A stretch of 58,167 nt of DNA, taken from contig CAIOLW010000263.1 in the NCBI GenBank assembly GCA_903859215.1, forward strand, positions 1-58,167. The letters run 5' to 3'. Made by a program: the position numbers and the translations under genes. Shown one piece after another: positions 52,397 to 58,167 of the stretch (within the stretch, counting starts at the first letter, position 1; each line of letters begins with the position of its first letter). The DNA comes from an uncultured bacterium (lineage in GTDB: Bacteria > Krumholzibacteriota > Krumholzibacteriia > LZORAL124-64-63). The notes below the pieces were generated by a model. It saw nothing but the letters and a program-made list of their open reading frames with translations. It made no database searches and had not been told where the DNA came from.

Positions 52397-52422
52397 CCCT
52401 CGTGTCACGCAATGATGGTCGG

Positions 52423-52442
52423 GCAGCGAAAGGACTCGCTGC
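52423..52442 (+). promoter_or_regulatory. Leader hairpin with AAGGAC loop (possible CsrA site), flagellin 2
   Basis: GCAGCGA / TCGCTGC, a perfect 7-bp stem with the six-base loop AAGGAC. CsrA is known to bind GGA in hairpin loops. A second GGA lies in the AAGGAGG ribosome site (52511-52517). Another hairpin (GCCCC-GAGC-GGGGC, 52471-52484) lies between them. Confidence 0.5.
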
Positions 52443-52523
52443 ACGCAGCCGGAGCGGGACGAACATCCGGGCCCCGAGCGGGGCGTACGGCAAATCCACC
52501 CAGCGTTTTCAAGGAGGAAAACC

Positions 52524-53351
52524 ATGGGCATCCGCATCAATACCAACGTTTCGTCGATCAACACGCGCCGCCACCTCCAGGGCTCCACGACCGCTTTCAA
52601 CAAGTCGATGGAAAAGCTCAGCTCCGGCCTGCGGATCAACCGCGCCGGTGATGACGCGGCCGGACTCGCCATCAGCGAAAGCCTCAAGTCGGACATCCGC
52701 GCCCTCGACCAGGCTGCGCGCAACGCTGCCGACGGCATCTCGCTGATCCAGACGGCGGAAGGCTCCCTGGACGAGGTCAGCAACATCCTGCTGCGCATGA
52801 AGGAACTCGCCGAGCAGTCCCTGAACGGCACGCTGTCGAACACCGACCGCGGCTACCTCAACTCGGAATTCACCGCGCTCAGGAGCGAGATCGACCGCAT
52901 CAGCGACAGCGTCGACTTCAACAACGTGAAGCTGCTCGACGGCACGGGCGGCACCGTGGGCATCCAGGTGGGCATCGGCACTACCGGCGCCGACAGCGTG
53001 GCCATCGATCTCGGCACCGACCTCGACACCGCGCACATGGGCCTGAGCTCCAGCGTCGACACCTACAGCAACGCTGCGATCGCGATGGACCAGGTCGACG
53101 CCGCCGTGTCGCAGGTCGTCAGCGCCCGCGGCGGCTTCGGCGCCATCCAGAACCGCCTGGAGAGCTCGATCCGCAACATCAACATGACCTCTGAGAATCT
53201 GGCGGCCGCCAACAGCCGCATCCGCGACGTGGATGTGGCCCAGGAGACGTCGAACATGACGTCGTACCAGATCCTGCAGCAGGCCGGCGTGGCCATGTTG
53301 GCGCAGGCCAACACCACGACGGGCCTGGCGATGAATCTGCTGCGCGGCTAG
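52524..53351 (+). CDS. fliC: Flagellin 2
   Basis: 275 residues, D0/D1 core only. IRINTNVSSINTRRHLQGST, LSSGLRINRAGDDAAGLAIS and LLRMKELAEQSLNGTLSNTD at the N-terminal side; NLAAANSRIRDVDVAQETSN and QQAGVAMLAQANTTTGLAMN at the end. AAGGAGG precedes the ATG. Its last 217 bp differ from flagellin 3 at only two positions, whereas the 5' half shows many silent differences. Expression is probably from the sigma-28 promoter upstream. No terminator follows, so flagellin 3 may be on the same transcript. Confidence 0.96.
   Translation: MGIRINTNVSSINTRRHLQGSTTAFNKSMEKLSSGLRINRAGDDAAGLAISESLKSDIRALDQAARNAADGISLIQTAEGSLDEVSNILLRMKELAEQSLNGTLSNTDRGYLNSEFTALRSEIDRISDSVDFNNVKLLDGTGGTVGIQVGIGTTGADSVAIDLGTDLDTAHMGLSSSVDTYSNAAIAMDQVDAAVSQVVSARGGFGAIQNRLESSIRNINMTSENLAAANSRIRDVDVAQETSNMTSYQILQQAGVAMLAQANTTTGLAMNLLRG
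53135..53351 (+). repeat. Near-identical tract shared with flagellin 3 (copy 1)
   Basis: From CTTCGGCGCC to the stop codon, 217 bp, with two mismatches to 54111-54327. Both are silent. Neighbouring upstream sequence is far less alike. Confidence 0.85.
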
Positions 53352-53413
53352 GCGGCGGACGCGGGCGGACGCTTGCGCGCCGCCGGCCAGCCGTAGCTGG
53401 GCAGCTGATGGAA

Positions 53414-53443
53414 GCCGGACCGGCTATCGGTTGCGGGTCCGGC
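53414..53443 (+). repeat. Inverted repeat in the flagellin 2-3 gap
   Basis: GCCGGACC / GGTCCGGC, a perfect 8-bp stem with a 14-base loop and no T-tract. It probably folds in the mRNA between flagellins 2 and 3. The 148-bp gap holds no gene. Confidence 0.45.
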
Positions 53444-53452
53444 GGAAGTGAA

Positions 53453-53470
53453 GCGGGCAAGGACGCCCGC
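53453..53470 (+). promoter_or_regulatory. Leader hairpin with AAGGAC loop (possible CsrA site), flagellin 3
   Basis: GCGGGC / GCCCGC, a perfect 6-bp stem with loop AAGGAC, the same loop as in the flagellin 2 leader, 30 bp before the flagellin 3 ATG and just upstream of the GGGAGGAA ribosome site. Confidence 0.5.
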
Positions 53471-53499
53471 GAGGGGAACGATCAGGGAGGAACTGAACC

Positions 53500-54327
53500 A
53501 TGGGTATCCGCATCAACACGAACGTGTCGTCGATCAACACTCGCCGGCACCTGGCAACCTCGACGAACGCCTTCAACAAGTCGATGGAAAAGCTCTCTTC
53601 GGGTCTCCGGATCAACCGCGCCGGCGACGACGCGGCGGGCCTGGCCATCAGCGAGAGCTTGAAGTCGGACATCCGGGCCCTGGACCAGGCGTCGCGCAAC
53701 GCTGCCGACGGCATCTCGCTGGTGCAGACGGGTGAAGGTTCGCTGGACGAAGTGTCGTCGATCCTGCTGCGCATGAAGGAGCTGGCCGAGCAGTCGCTGA
53801 ACGGTACGCTGTCGAACACCGACCGCGGCTACCTGAACAGTGAATTCGGCGCGCTCTCCAGTGAAATCAACCGCATCTCGGATGCGACCGATTTCAACGG
53901 CGTCAAGCTGCTCGACGGCAACGGCGGCACGATCTCCATCCAGGTCGGCATCGGCACGAACACGTCGGACAAGGTCGACATCAACCTGGCCACGGCGCGC
54001 GACACCGGTACCCTCGGCCTGTCGGCTACCATCGACAGCGCTTCGGGCGCGGGCACGGCCATGAGCCAGATCGACGCTGCGATCTCGACCGTGACCAGCG
54101 CGCGTTCGGACTTCGGCGCCATCCAGAACCGCCTGGAGAGCTCGATCCGCAACATCAACATGACCTCTGAGAATCTGGCAGCCGCCAACAGCCGCATCCG
54201 CGACGTGGATGTGGCCCAGGAGACGTCGAACATGACGTCGTACCAGATCCTGCAGCAGGCCGGCGTGGCCATGTTGGCGCAGGCCAACACCACGACGGGC
54301 CTGGCGATGAACCTGCTGCGCGGCTAG
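53500..54327 (+). CDS. fliC: Flagellin 3 (mosaic copy)
   Basis: 275 residues, D0/D1 core only (IRINTNVSSINTRRHLATST at the start, QQAGVAMLAQANTTTGLAMN at the end). The centre (SEINRISDATDFNGVKLLDG, GTISIQVGIGTNTSDKVDIN) is close to flagellin 4, while the last 217 bp are almost identical to flagellin 2. This makes it a mosaic. GGGAGGAA precedes the ATG. I find no sigma-28 promoter in the 148-bp gap, so it is likely read through from flagellin 2. A strong terminator follows. Confidence 0.96.
   Translation: MGIRINTNVSSINTRRHLATSTNAFNKSMEKLSSGLRINRAGDDAAGLAISESLKSDIRALDQASRNAADGISLVQTGEGSLDEVSSILLRMKELAEQSLNGTLSNTDRGYLNSEFGALSSEINRISDATDFNGVKLLDGNGGTISIQVGIGTNTSDKVDINLATARDTGTLGLSATIDSASGAGTAMSQIDAAISTVTSARSDFGAIQNRLESSIRNINMTSENLAAANSRIRDVDVAQETSNMTSYQILQQAGVAMLAQANTTTGLAMNLLRG
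54111..54327 (+). repeat. Near-identical tract shared with flagellin 2 (copy 2)
   Basis: Matches 53135-53351 at 215 of 217 positions, in the same orientation, and ends at the stop codon. Confidence 0.85.
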
Positions 54328-54362
54328 TCAATCCTTCGCTGACCGGCCGGGGCCGGCGGGGT

Positions 54363-54395
54363 GCGGGGTGCCTTCGGGCACCCCGCTACTTTTTA
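54363..54395 (+). terminator. Rho-independent terminator of flagellin 3
   Basis: GCGGGGTGCC-TTCG-GGCACCCCGC, a perfect 10-bp stem with a UUCG tetraloop, followed by TACTTTTTAT. Confidence 0.92.
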
Positions 54396-54441
54396 TCCCG
54401 GCCCAAAGCTCAGAAAATATCTGTAAGACAAAAAACACTCC

Positions 54442-54468
54442 TAAAGTGCAAACGGCTGATGTCGATCA
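54442..54468 (+). promoter_or_regulatory. Sigma-28 promoter of flagellin 4
   Basis: Perfect TAAA (54442-54445), 15-base spacer, GTCGATCA (54461-54468; 6/8 to GCCGATAA), in an AT-rich island right after the flagellin 3 terminator. It leaves a leader of about 120 nt. Confidence 0.7.
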
Positions 54469-54536
54469 TTTCCGTACCGGAGGACAAATATCTGCCACCC
54501 GGAAGAATGAGGGCCTCTCAGACCACCGCATGTGAC

Positions 54537-54572
54537 CCGGGCCGCGAGCCCGGCTGAGGGCAAGGAAGTCCC
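54537..54572 (+). promoter_or_regulatory. Structured flagellin 4 leader with AAGGAA loop
   Basis: Two small hairpins: CCGGGC-CGCGA-GCCCGG (54537-54553) and GGGC-AAGGAA-G(T)CCC (54558-54572), the second with a bulged T. The GGA-bearing loop sits at a place comparable to that in flagellin 3, before the AAGGAGG ribosome site. Confidence 0.35.
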
Positions 54573-54596
54573 GCACGCATTTCAAGGAGGAATGTC

Positions 54597-55421
54597 ATGG
54601 GAATCCGGATCAACACCAACATCAGTTCGTTGAACACGCAGCGCCACCTGTCCCGCAGCTCCACCGAGTTCCAGAAGTCGATGGAGAAGCTGAGCTCGGG
54701 TCTCCGGATCAACCGCGCCGGTGACGACGCGGCCGGCCTGGCCATCAGCGAGGGCTTGAAGTCCGACATCCGCGCCCTGGACCAGGCGTCCCGGAACGCG
54801 GCCGACGGCATCTCGCTCGTGCAGACGGGTGAAGGCTCGCTGGACGAGGTGTCCTCGATCCTGCTGCGCATGAAGGAACTGGCCGAGCAGTCCCTGAACG
54901 GCACGCTGTCGAACACCGACCGCGGCTACCTGAACAGTGAATTCGGCGCGCTCAGCAGTGAAATCAACCGCATCTCGGATGCGACCGAGTTCAACGGCGT
55001 CAAGCTCCTTGACGGCAACGGCGGCACGATCTCCATCCAGGTCGGCATCGGCACGAACACCTCCGACAAGGTCGACGTCAACCTGGCTACCGCGCGTGAC
55101 ACCGCCACCCTGGGCCTGTCGGCCACGATCGACAGCGCTTCGGCTGCCGGCACTGCCATGGGCCAGATCGACGCTGCGATCTCGACCGTGACCAGCGCTC
55201 GTTCGGACTTCGGCGCCATCCAGAACCGTCTGGAGAGCTCGATCCGCAACATCAACATGACCTCGGAGAACCTGGCGGCTGCCAACAGCCGTATCCGTGA
55301 CGTGGACATCGCGAAGGAAACCTCGCGCATGACCAGTTACCAGATCCTCCAGCAGGCGGGCGTCTCGATGCTGGCCCAGGCCAACACGAGCACCAGCCTG
55401 GCGATGGCTCTGCTGCGCTAG
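54597..55421 (+). CDS. fliC: Flagellin 4
   Basis: 274 residues, D0/D1 core only. IRINTNISSLNTQRHLSRSS, LSSGLRINRAGDDAAGLAIS; C-terminal NLAAANSRIRDVDIAKETSR and QQAGVSMLAQANTSTSLAMA. It has the best sigma-28 promoter of the set, so it is a good candidate for a major filament protein. AAGGAGG precedes the ATG. The centre is about 90% identical to flagellin 3 at DNA level, while the start and end differ. Confidence 0.96.
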   Translation: MGIRINTNISSLNTQRHLSRSSTEFQKSMEKLSSGLRINRAGDDAAGLAISEGLKSDIRALDQASRNAADGISLVQTGEGSLDEVSSILLRMKELAEQSLNGTLSNTDRGYLNSEFGALSSEINRISDATEFNGVKLLDGNGGTISIQVGIGTNTSDKVDVNLATARDTATLGLSATIDSASAAGTAMGQIDAAISTVTSARSDFGAIQNRLESSIRNINMTSENLAAANSRIRDVDIAKETSRMTSYQILQQAGVSMLAQANTSTSLAMALLR

Positions 55422-55429
55422 TTGGACCC

Positions 55430-55453
55430 GGGGCCCCGCTTCGGCGGGGCCCC
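55430..55453 (+). terminator. Hairpin after flagellin 4
   Basis: GGGGCCCCGC-TTCG-GCGGGGCCCC, a perfect 10-bp stem with a UUCG loop, without a T-tract. Partial termination before flaG is likely. Confidence 0.6.
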
Positions 55454-55454
55454 A

Positions 55455-55474
55455 TCCCCATCCGCAGATGGGGA
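55455..55474 (+). promoter_or_regulatory. Second hairpin directly upstream of flaG
   Basis: TCCCCATC-CGCA-GATGGGGA, a perfect 8-bp stem one base after the preceding hairpin and ending next to the flaG ribosome site (AGGGAG). It could stabilise the processed mRNA or limit flaG translation. Confidence 0.4.
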
Positions 55475-55489
55475 AGGGAGATATGCGTC

Positions 55490-55864
55490 ATGAGTACGAT
55501 CCAGGTCATCCCTTCGGTCGTCGCTCCGCGGCAGGCAGCCGCAGCCGCCGGTACCGGCCGCGCCGAGGCGGCCGCCGGCCCGGGCCTTCCCGGGAGCGGG
55601 TCCTCCCTGCCCGCAGGGGACATCCCGGCCCTTGACCCGCAGCAGGCGCAGGAATACGTCCGGCACGTCCAGGAGGTCCTCGACAGCGCGGTGCCGCAAC
55701 CGCACAAAATCACCTTCAGGCAGGACGAAACGACAAAGAATTTCGTCATCGAGGTCCGCAACCCGGACGGCTCGCTGGTTCGTCAATATCCCCCCGAGAA
55801 ATTGCTAAACCTCCGCCGCAAACTGGACGAACTGTCCGGCATGGTCATCGACGAGATGACTTGA
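55490..55864 (+). CDS. flaG: FlaG-family protein
   Basis: 124 residues. The first half is Ala/Gly/Pro-rich and disordered. The C-terminal half is the FlaG domain (KITFRQDETTKNFVIEVRNP, DGSLVRQYPPEKLLNLRRKL). FlaG proteins influence filament length in other bacteria. AGGGAG precedes the ATG. It lies between the last flagellin and fliD, the usual place. Confidence 0.9.
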   Translation: MSTIQVIPSVVAPRQAAAAAGTGRAEAAAGPGLPGSGSSLPAGDIPALDPQQAQEYVRHVQEVLDSAVPQPHKITFRQDETTKNFVIEVRNPDGSLVRQYPPEKLLNLRRKLDELSGMVIDEMT

Positions 55865-55919
55865 CGGAGCGCGGGCGGGTCGACGGATCGACTAGCTGTC
55901 TGTCACGGGGGAGCCGATC

Positions 55920-57236
55920 ATGTCGTCAGTTTCGTTCTCCGGCCTGGCCACGGGGCTGGACACCGGATCCATCATCTCCCAGCTGGTGGAGCTCAAGCGC
56001 GCCCCGGTCTACCGCCTCCAGAAGGACAAGCAGTCCTTCCAGGACCAGATCAGCTCCCTGACGACGCTGAAGTCCAAGCTCGTGGCGCTGCAGACCGCCG
56101 CCAAGAAGCTCGACACGGCCTCCGAATTCTCCACCGCCAAGGCCACCAGCAGCGATACCGATGCGCTCAGCGTTTCGGCCGGCGGCACCGCCGCTCCCGG
56201 GCAGTACAAGGTCAGGATCACCTCGCTCGCAACGGCGCAGAAGGTCCAGTCGCAGGGTTACAACAGCAAGCTCGACACCGTCGGCTCCGGCAAGGTCGTC
56301 ATCACGGTCGGCGGCAAGACCCGGGAACTGTCCCTGGTCGGCGCCAGCACGCTGCAGGGCCTGGCCAACCTGATCAACGACAACGTCGAGGGCGTCTCCG
56401 CGGCGATCGTCAATTCGGGCGCAGCGACCGGCGGCTACACGCTGGTCGTCAACGGCACCGAAGCCGGGACCGCCAATGCCTTCACACTCGACGTGAGCGG
56501 CCTGACGGGCGGCGTGCCCCCCGTCATGACCACGAAGTCGACCGCGGCCGACGCCGCCCTCACGATCGACGACATCCCCATCACGGCCGACAGCAACACG
56601 CCCGACGACGTGATCTCGGGCCTGACGCTGCACCTGATGCAGTCGGACATCGGCAAGGACATCACCGTCACCGTCGCCCGCGACACCGACGGCATCTCGG
56701 ACAAGGTCAAGGGCATGACCGACGCCTACAACGACCTGTTCACCTTCATCTCGAAGGAGACCGCCTCGGGCGGCAGCCTGCGGGACAACACGGCGCTGCG
56801 CACCGTCGCGAGCACGATCGAGAACATGTTCAGCGGTTCGCTCACAGGCGGCCTCGGCGAAATCACCATGTTGGCCCAGATGGGCGTCAAACGCGGCTCG
56901 AACCGCCAGGTCGAGTTCGACGCCTCCAAGTTCAAGGACGTGCTGGCCGCCGAGTTCGGCTCGGTGCGCGATTTCTTCGTCAAGCGCGAGGGCAACATCG
57001 GCAAGGCCTCGCAGCTCGATACCCTGATCACGAAGCTGACCGCCAGCACCGACGGCGTGTTCAAGTCGTCCACCACGGCCCTGAACAAGCGCATCGAGAA
57101 CGCGGACGACAGCATCGCGCGCTATGAACGCGGCATCGAATCGTACCAGACCACGCTCCAGAGGCGCTTCACCGCCATGGAGCAGATGGTCTCGCAGCTG
57201 CAGGCGCAGGGCAACTATCTCAGCAGCATCCGGTAG
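55920..57236 (+). CDS. fliD: Flagellar filament cap protein FliD
   Basis: 438 residues. The N-terminal FliD motif is clear (SFSGLATGLDTGSIISQLVE, LKRAPVYRLQKDKQSFQDQI), followed by KATSSDTDALSVSAGGTAAP and the middle domain. The C-terminal half has MTDAYNDLFTFISKETASGG and ends in a long helix (YERGIESYQTTLQRRFTAME, QMVSQLQAQGNYL). FliD folds exported flagellin at the filament tip. It follows flaG by 55 bp and precedes fliS by 29 bp. Confidence 0.95.
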   Translation: MSSVSFSGLATGLDTGSIISQLVELKRAPVYRLQKDKQSFQDQISSLTTLKSKLVALQTAAKKLDTASEFSTAKATSSDTDALSVSAGGTAAPGQYKVRITSLATAQKVQSQGYNSKLDTVGSGKVVITVGGKTRELSLVGASTLQGLANLINDNVEGVSAAIVNSGAATGGYTLVVNGTEAGTANAFTLDVSGLTGGVPPVMTTKSTAADAALTIDDIPITADSNTPDDVISGLTLHLMQSDIGKDITVTVARDTDGISDKVKGMTDAYNDLFTFISKETASGGSLRDNTALRTVASTIENMFSGSLTGGLGEITMLAQMGVKRGSNRQVEFDASKFKDVLAAEFGSVRDFFVKREGNIGKASQLDTLITKLTASTDGVFKSSTTALNKRIENADDSIARYERGIESYQTTLQRRFTAMEQMVSQLQAQGNYLSSIR

Positions 57237-57265
57237 CGGACACGGGAAACCGGGAAGGCAAACAC

Positions 57266-57799
57266 ATGTACGGCAATCAGGGCGTTCTGCGATACCGGGA
57301 GACCGACCTGGGGACCATGTCCCGGGAACGGATGATCGTCCTTCTCTACGAGAAGATGACCAGCGACCTCGAGGAAGCGATCGCGGCCATCGAGGCCGGC
57401 GACCGCGCGACGTTCACCAAGCGCGTGACCCACTCGCAGCGGATCGTGTCCGAGCTGCGCCAGGCCCTGGACCACAAGACCGGCGGCGAGATCGCCGGCA
57501 ACCTCGACGCGATCTACGACTTCCTGTTCCGCGAGCACCTGAGCCTTCTGCTGGACCGCGAGCCGCGCCGGGCCAGGGCCTGCATGGACGTCCTGCGTCC
57601 GCTGCTGGACGCCTGGCGCCAGATCCCGAACGGGACCGGCGAAAACGAACTGCGGGCGCGGGCGCGCACCGCGGCGGGCGGTGGCGCGGATCCTGCATCG
57701 CCACGCACGGGCAATGACGGCAACCAGGTCGTCAGCCCGGCAACGGCAACTCCCGAGGCACTGGCGGGACGTACCGGCCTGCTCTCGGTGTCAGCGTAA
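57266..57799 (+). CDS. fliS: Flagellin export chaperone FliS with C-terminal extension
   Basis: 177 residues. Residues ~1-125 are the FliS four-helix bundle (MSRERMIVLLYEKMTSDLEE, RATFTKRVTHSQRIVSELRQ, IYDFLFREHLSLLLDREPRR, MDVLRPLLDAWRQI). FliS usually ends there at ~125-135 residues; here ~50 more Ala/Gly/Thr-rich residues follow and look disordered. It binds flagellin C-termini in the cytoplasm. Confidence 0.92.
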   Translation: MYGNQGVLRYRETDLGTMSRERMIVLLYEKMTSDLEEAIAAIEAGDRATFTKRVTHSQRIVSELRQALDHKTGGEIAGNLDAIYDFLFREHLSLLLDREPRRARACMDVLRPLLDAWRQIPNGTGENELRARARTAAGGGADPASPRTGNDGNQVVSPATATPEALAGRTGLLSVSA

Positions 57800-57812
57800 T
57801 GGGGACCCGCGC

Positions 57813-58154
57813 ATGGATCTGCTGGAGCACATCGATCGCGCTGAAAAGCTGACGGCCGCGCTGGGCGCCGCCCTGGCGGCCGGCGACGATCCGGCGTGCC
57901 TGGAACTCCTGGCGGCGCGGGGCGACGCCCTGGCCGCCCTGGCCGGCGCGACGGCCGCGGACCCCGCAGGGTCCTCCCGACTCCAAACGCGCCTCCACTC
58001 CCTGGTCGACGCTGACCGCCGCCTGCAGACCGAAGCGCAGAGCGCCCTGGCCGCCGCCGGCGCCGCTTTCGACCTCAGCATCGCCACGGGCAGCCGCCCC
58101 CACGCGGGGCGCGACGCGGAGACGCTGCCGTCCGCGGTCGACCGCCACGCCTGA
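57813..58154 (+). CDS. FliT-like flagellar chaperone (putative)
   Basis: 113 residues, helical and Ala/Leu-rich (LEHIDRAEKLTAALGAALAA, CLELLAARGDALAALAGATA, RLQTEAQSALAAAGAAFDLS). The small size, helical nature and place directly after fliS match FliT, the FliD chaperone. GGGGA precedes the ATG. Sequence similarity is too low to be sure. The window ends 13 bp after its stop. Confidence 0.55.
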   Translation: MDLLEHIDRAEKLTAALGAALAAGDDPACLELLAARGDALAALAGATAADPAGSSRLQTRLHSLVDADRRLQTEAQSALAAAGAAFDLSIATGSRPHAGRDAETLPSAVDRHA

Positions 58155-58167
58155 ACCGGACAGCCGC

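Noticed and set aside
53471-53485. CGATCA-like sigma-28 -10 element just before flagellin 3
   Set aside because: It would place the transcription start at the ribosome site and has no -35 at N15.

Overview
The window is a high-GC bacterial chromosome segment dominated by a single, almost complete flagellar gene cluster. The outer-membrane and secretion style (an M6 peptidase with a FlgD-like C-terminal sorting domain, a PorV/PorQ-family barrel, FlgM/WhiG-type sigma-28 control, NtrC-family activators) suggests a Gram-negative member of the FCB-like lineages with high GC, such as Krumholzibacteriota, Eisenbacteria or Gemmatimonadota. That assignment is inference from gene style only; there is no rRNA or marker phylogeny here.

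Layout. 1-9549 (minus strand): a truncated secreted protein, the M6 metalloprotease, purH, purC, comEC and a GGDEF diguanylate cyclase. 9756-11633 (plus): an MltD-like lytic transglycosylase, followed by a bidirectional terminator shared with a PorV-like protein (11734-12792, minus). 12916-16351 (minus): a FleQ-like sigma-54 activator with a pseudo-receiver domain and two tandem HDOD proteins. 16439-43409 (minus): the flagellar operons. In transcription order they are a secreted helical-repeat protein, a FlgN-like chaperone, a FlrB/FleS-like kinase, a FlrC/FleR-like regulator, flgB flgC fliE fliF fliG fliH fliI fliJ, a MotE-like gene, fliK flgD flgE flbD, then fliL fliM fliN fliO fliP fliQ fliR flhB flhA flhF, a small membrane protein, fliA and two small proteins. 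43748-47460 (minus): a second NtrC-type kinase/regulator pair. 47615-47971: flgM. 48051-51245 (minus): a GNAT acetyltransferase and two GT2-TPR glycosyltransferases. 51433-58154 (plus): four tandem flagellins, flaG, fliD, fliS and a FliT-like gene.

Control logic readable in the sequence. -24/-12 (sigma-54) promoters with the exact GG-N10-GC spacing lie upstream of the 43409 operon, of fliA and of flgM; a fourth, imperfect one lies upstream of fliL. Sigma-28-like promoters (TAAA/TCAA-N15-GNCGATNN) precede flagellins 2 and 4, and a weaker one precedes flagellin 1. The picture is a cascade: sigma-70-type promoters for the activators, sigma-54 for basal body, FliA and FlgM, sigma-28 for filament. 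The leaders of flagellins 2, 3 and 4 add hairpins whose loops read AAGGAC, AAGGAC and AAGGAA upstream of a GGAGG ribosome site. This resembles the CsrA-binding design of Bacillus hag.

Main oddities: FlhF has lost its Walker A lysine and the other GTPase motifs, and no flhG is present; motA/motB are absent from the place they often occupy; FliA has a ~68-residue C-terminal extension ending in a hydrophobic segment; the third flagellin is a mosaic of its neighbours, with a 217-bp tract differing from flagellin 2 at only two bases; and an acetyltransferase/glycosyltransferase operon, plausibly for flagellin modification, sits divergent to the flagellins.
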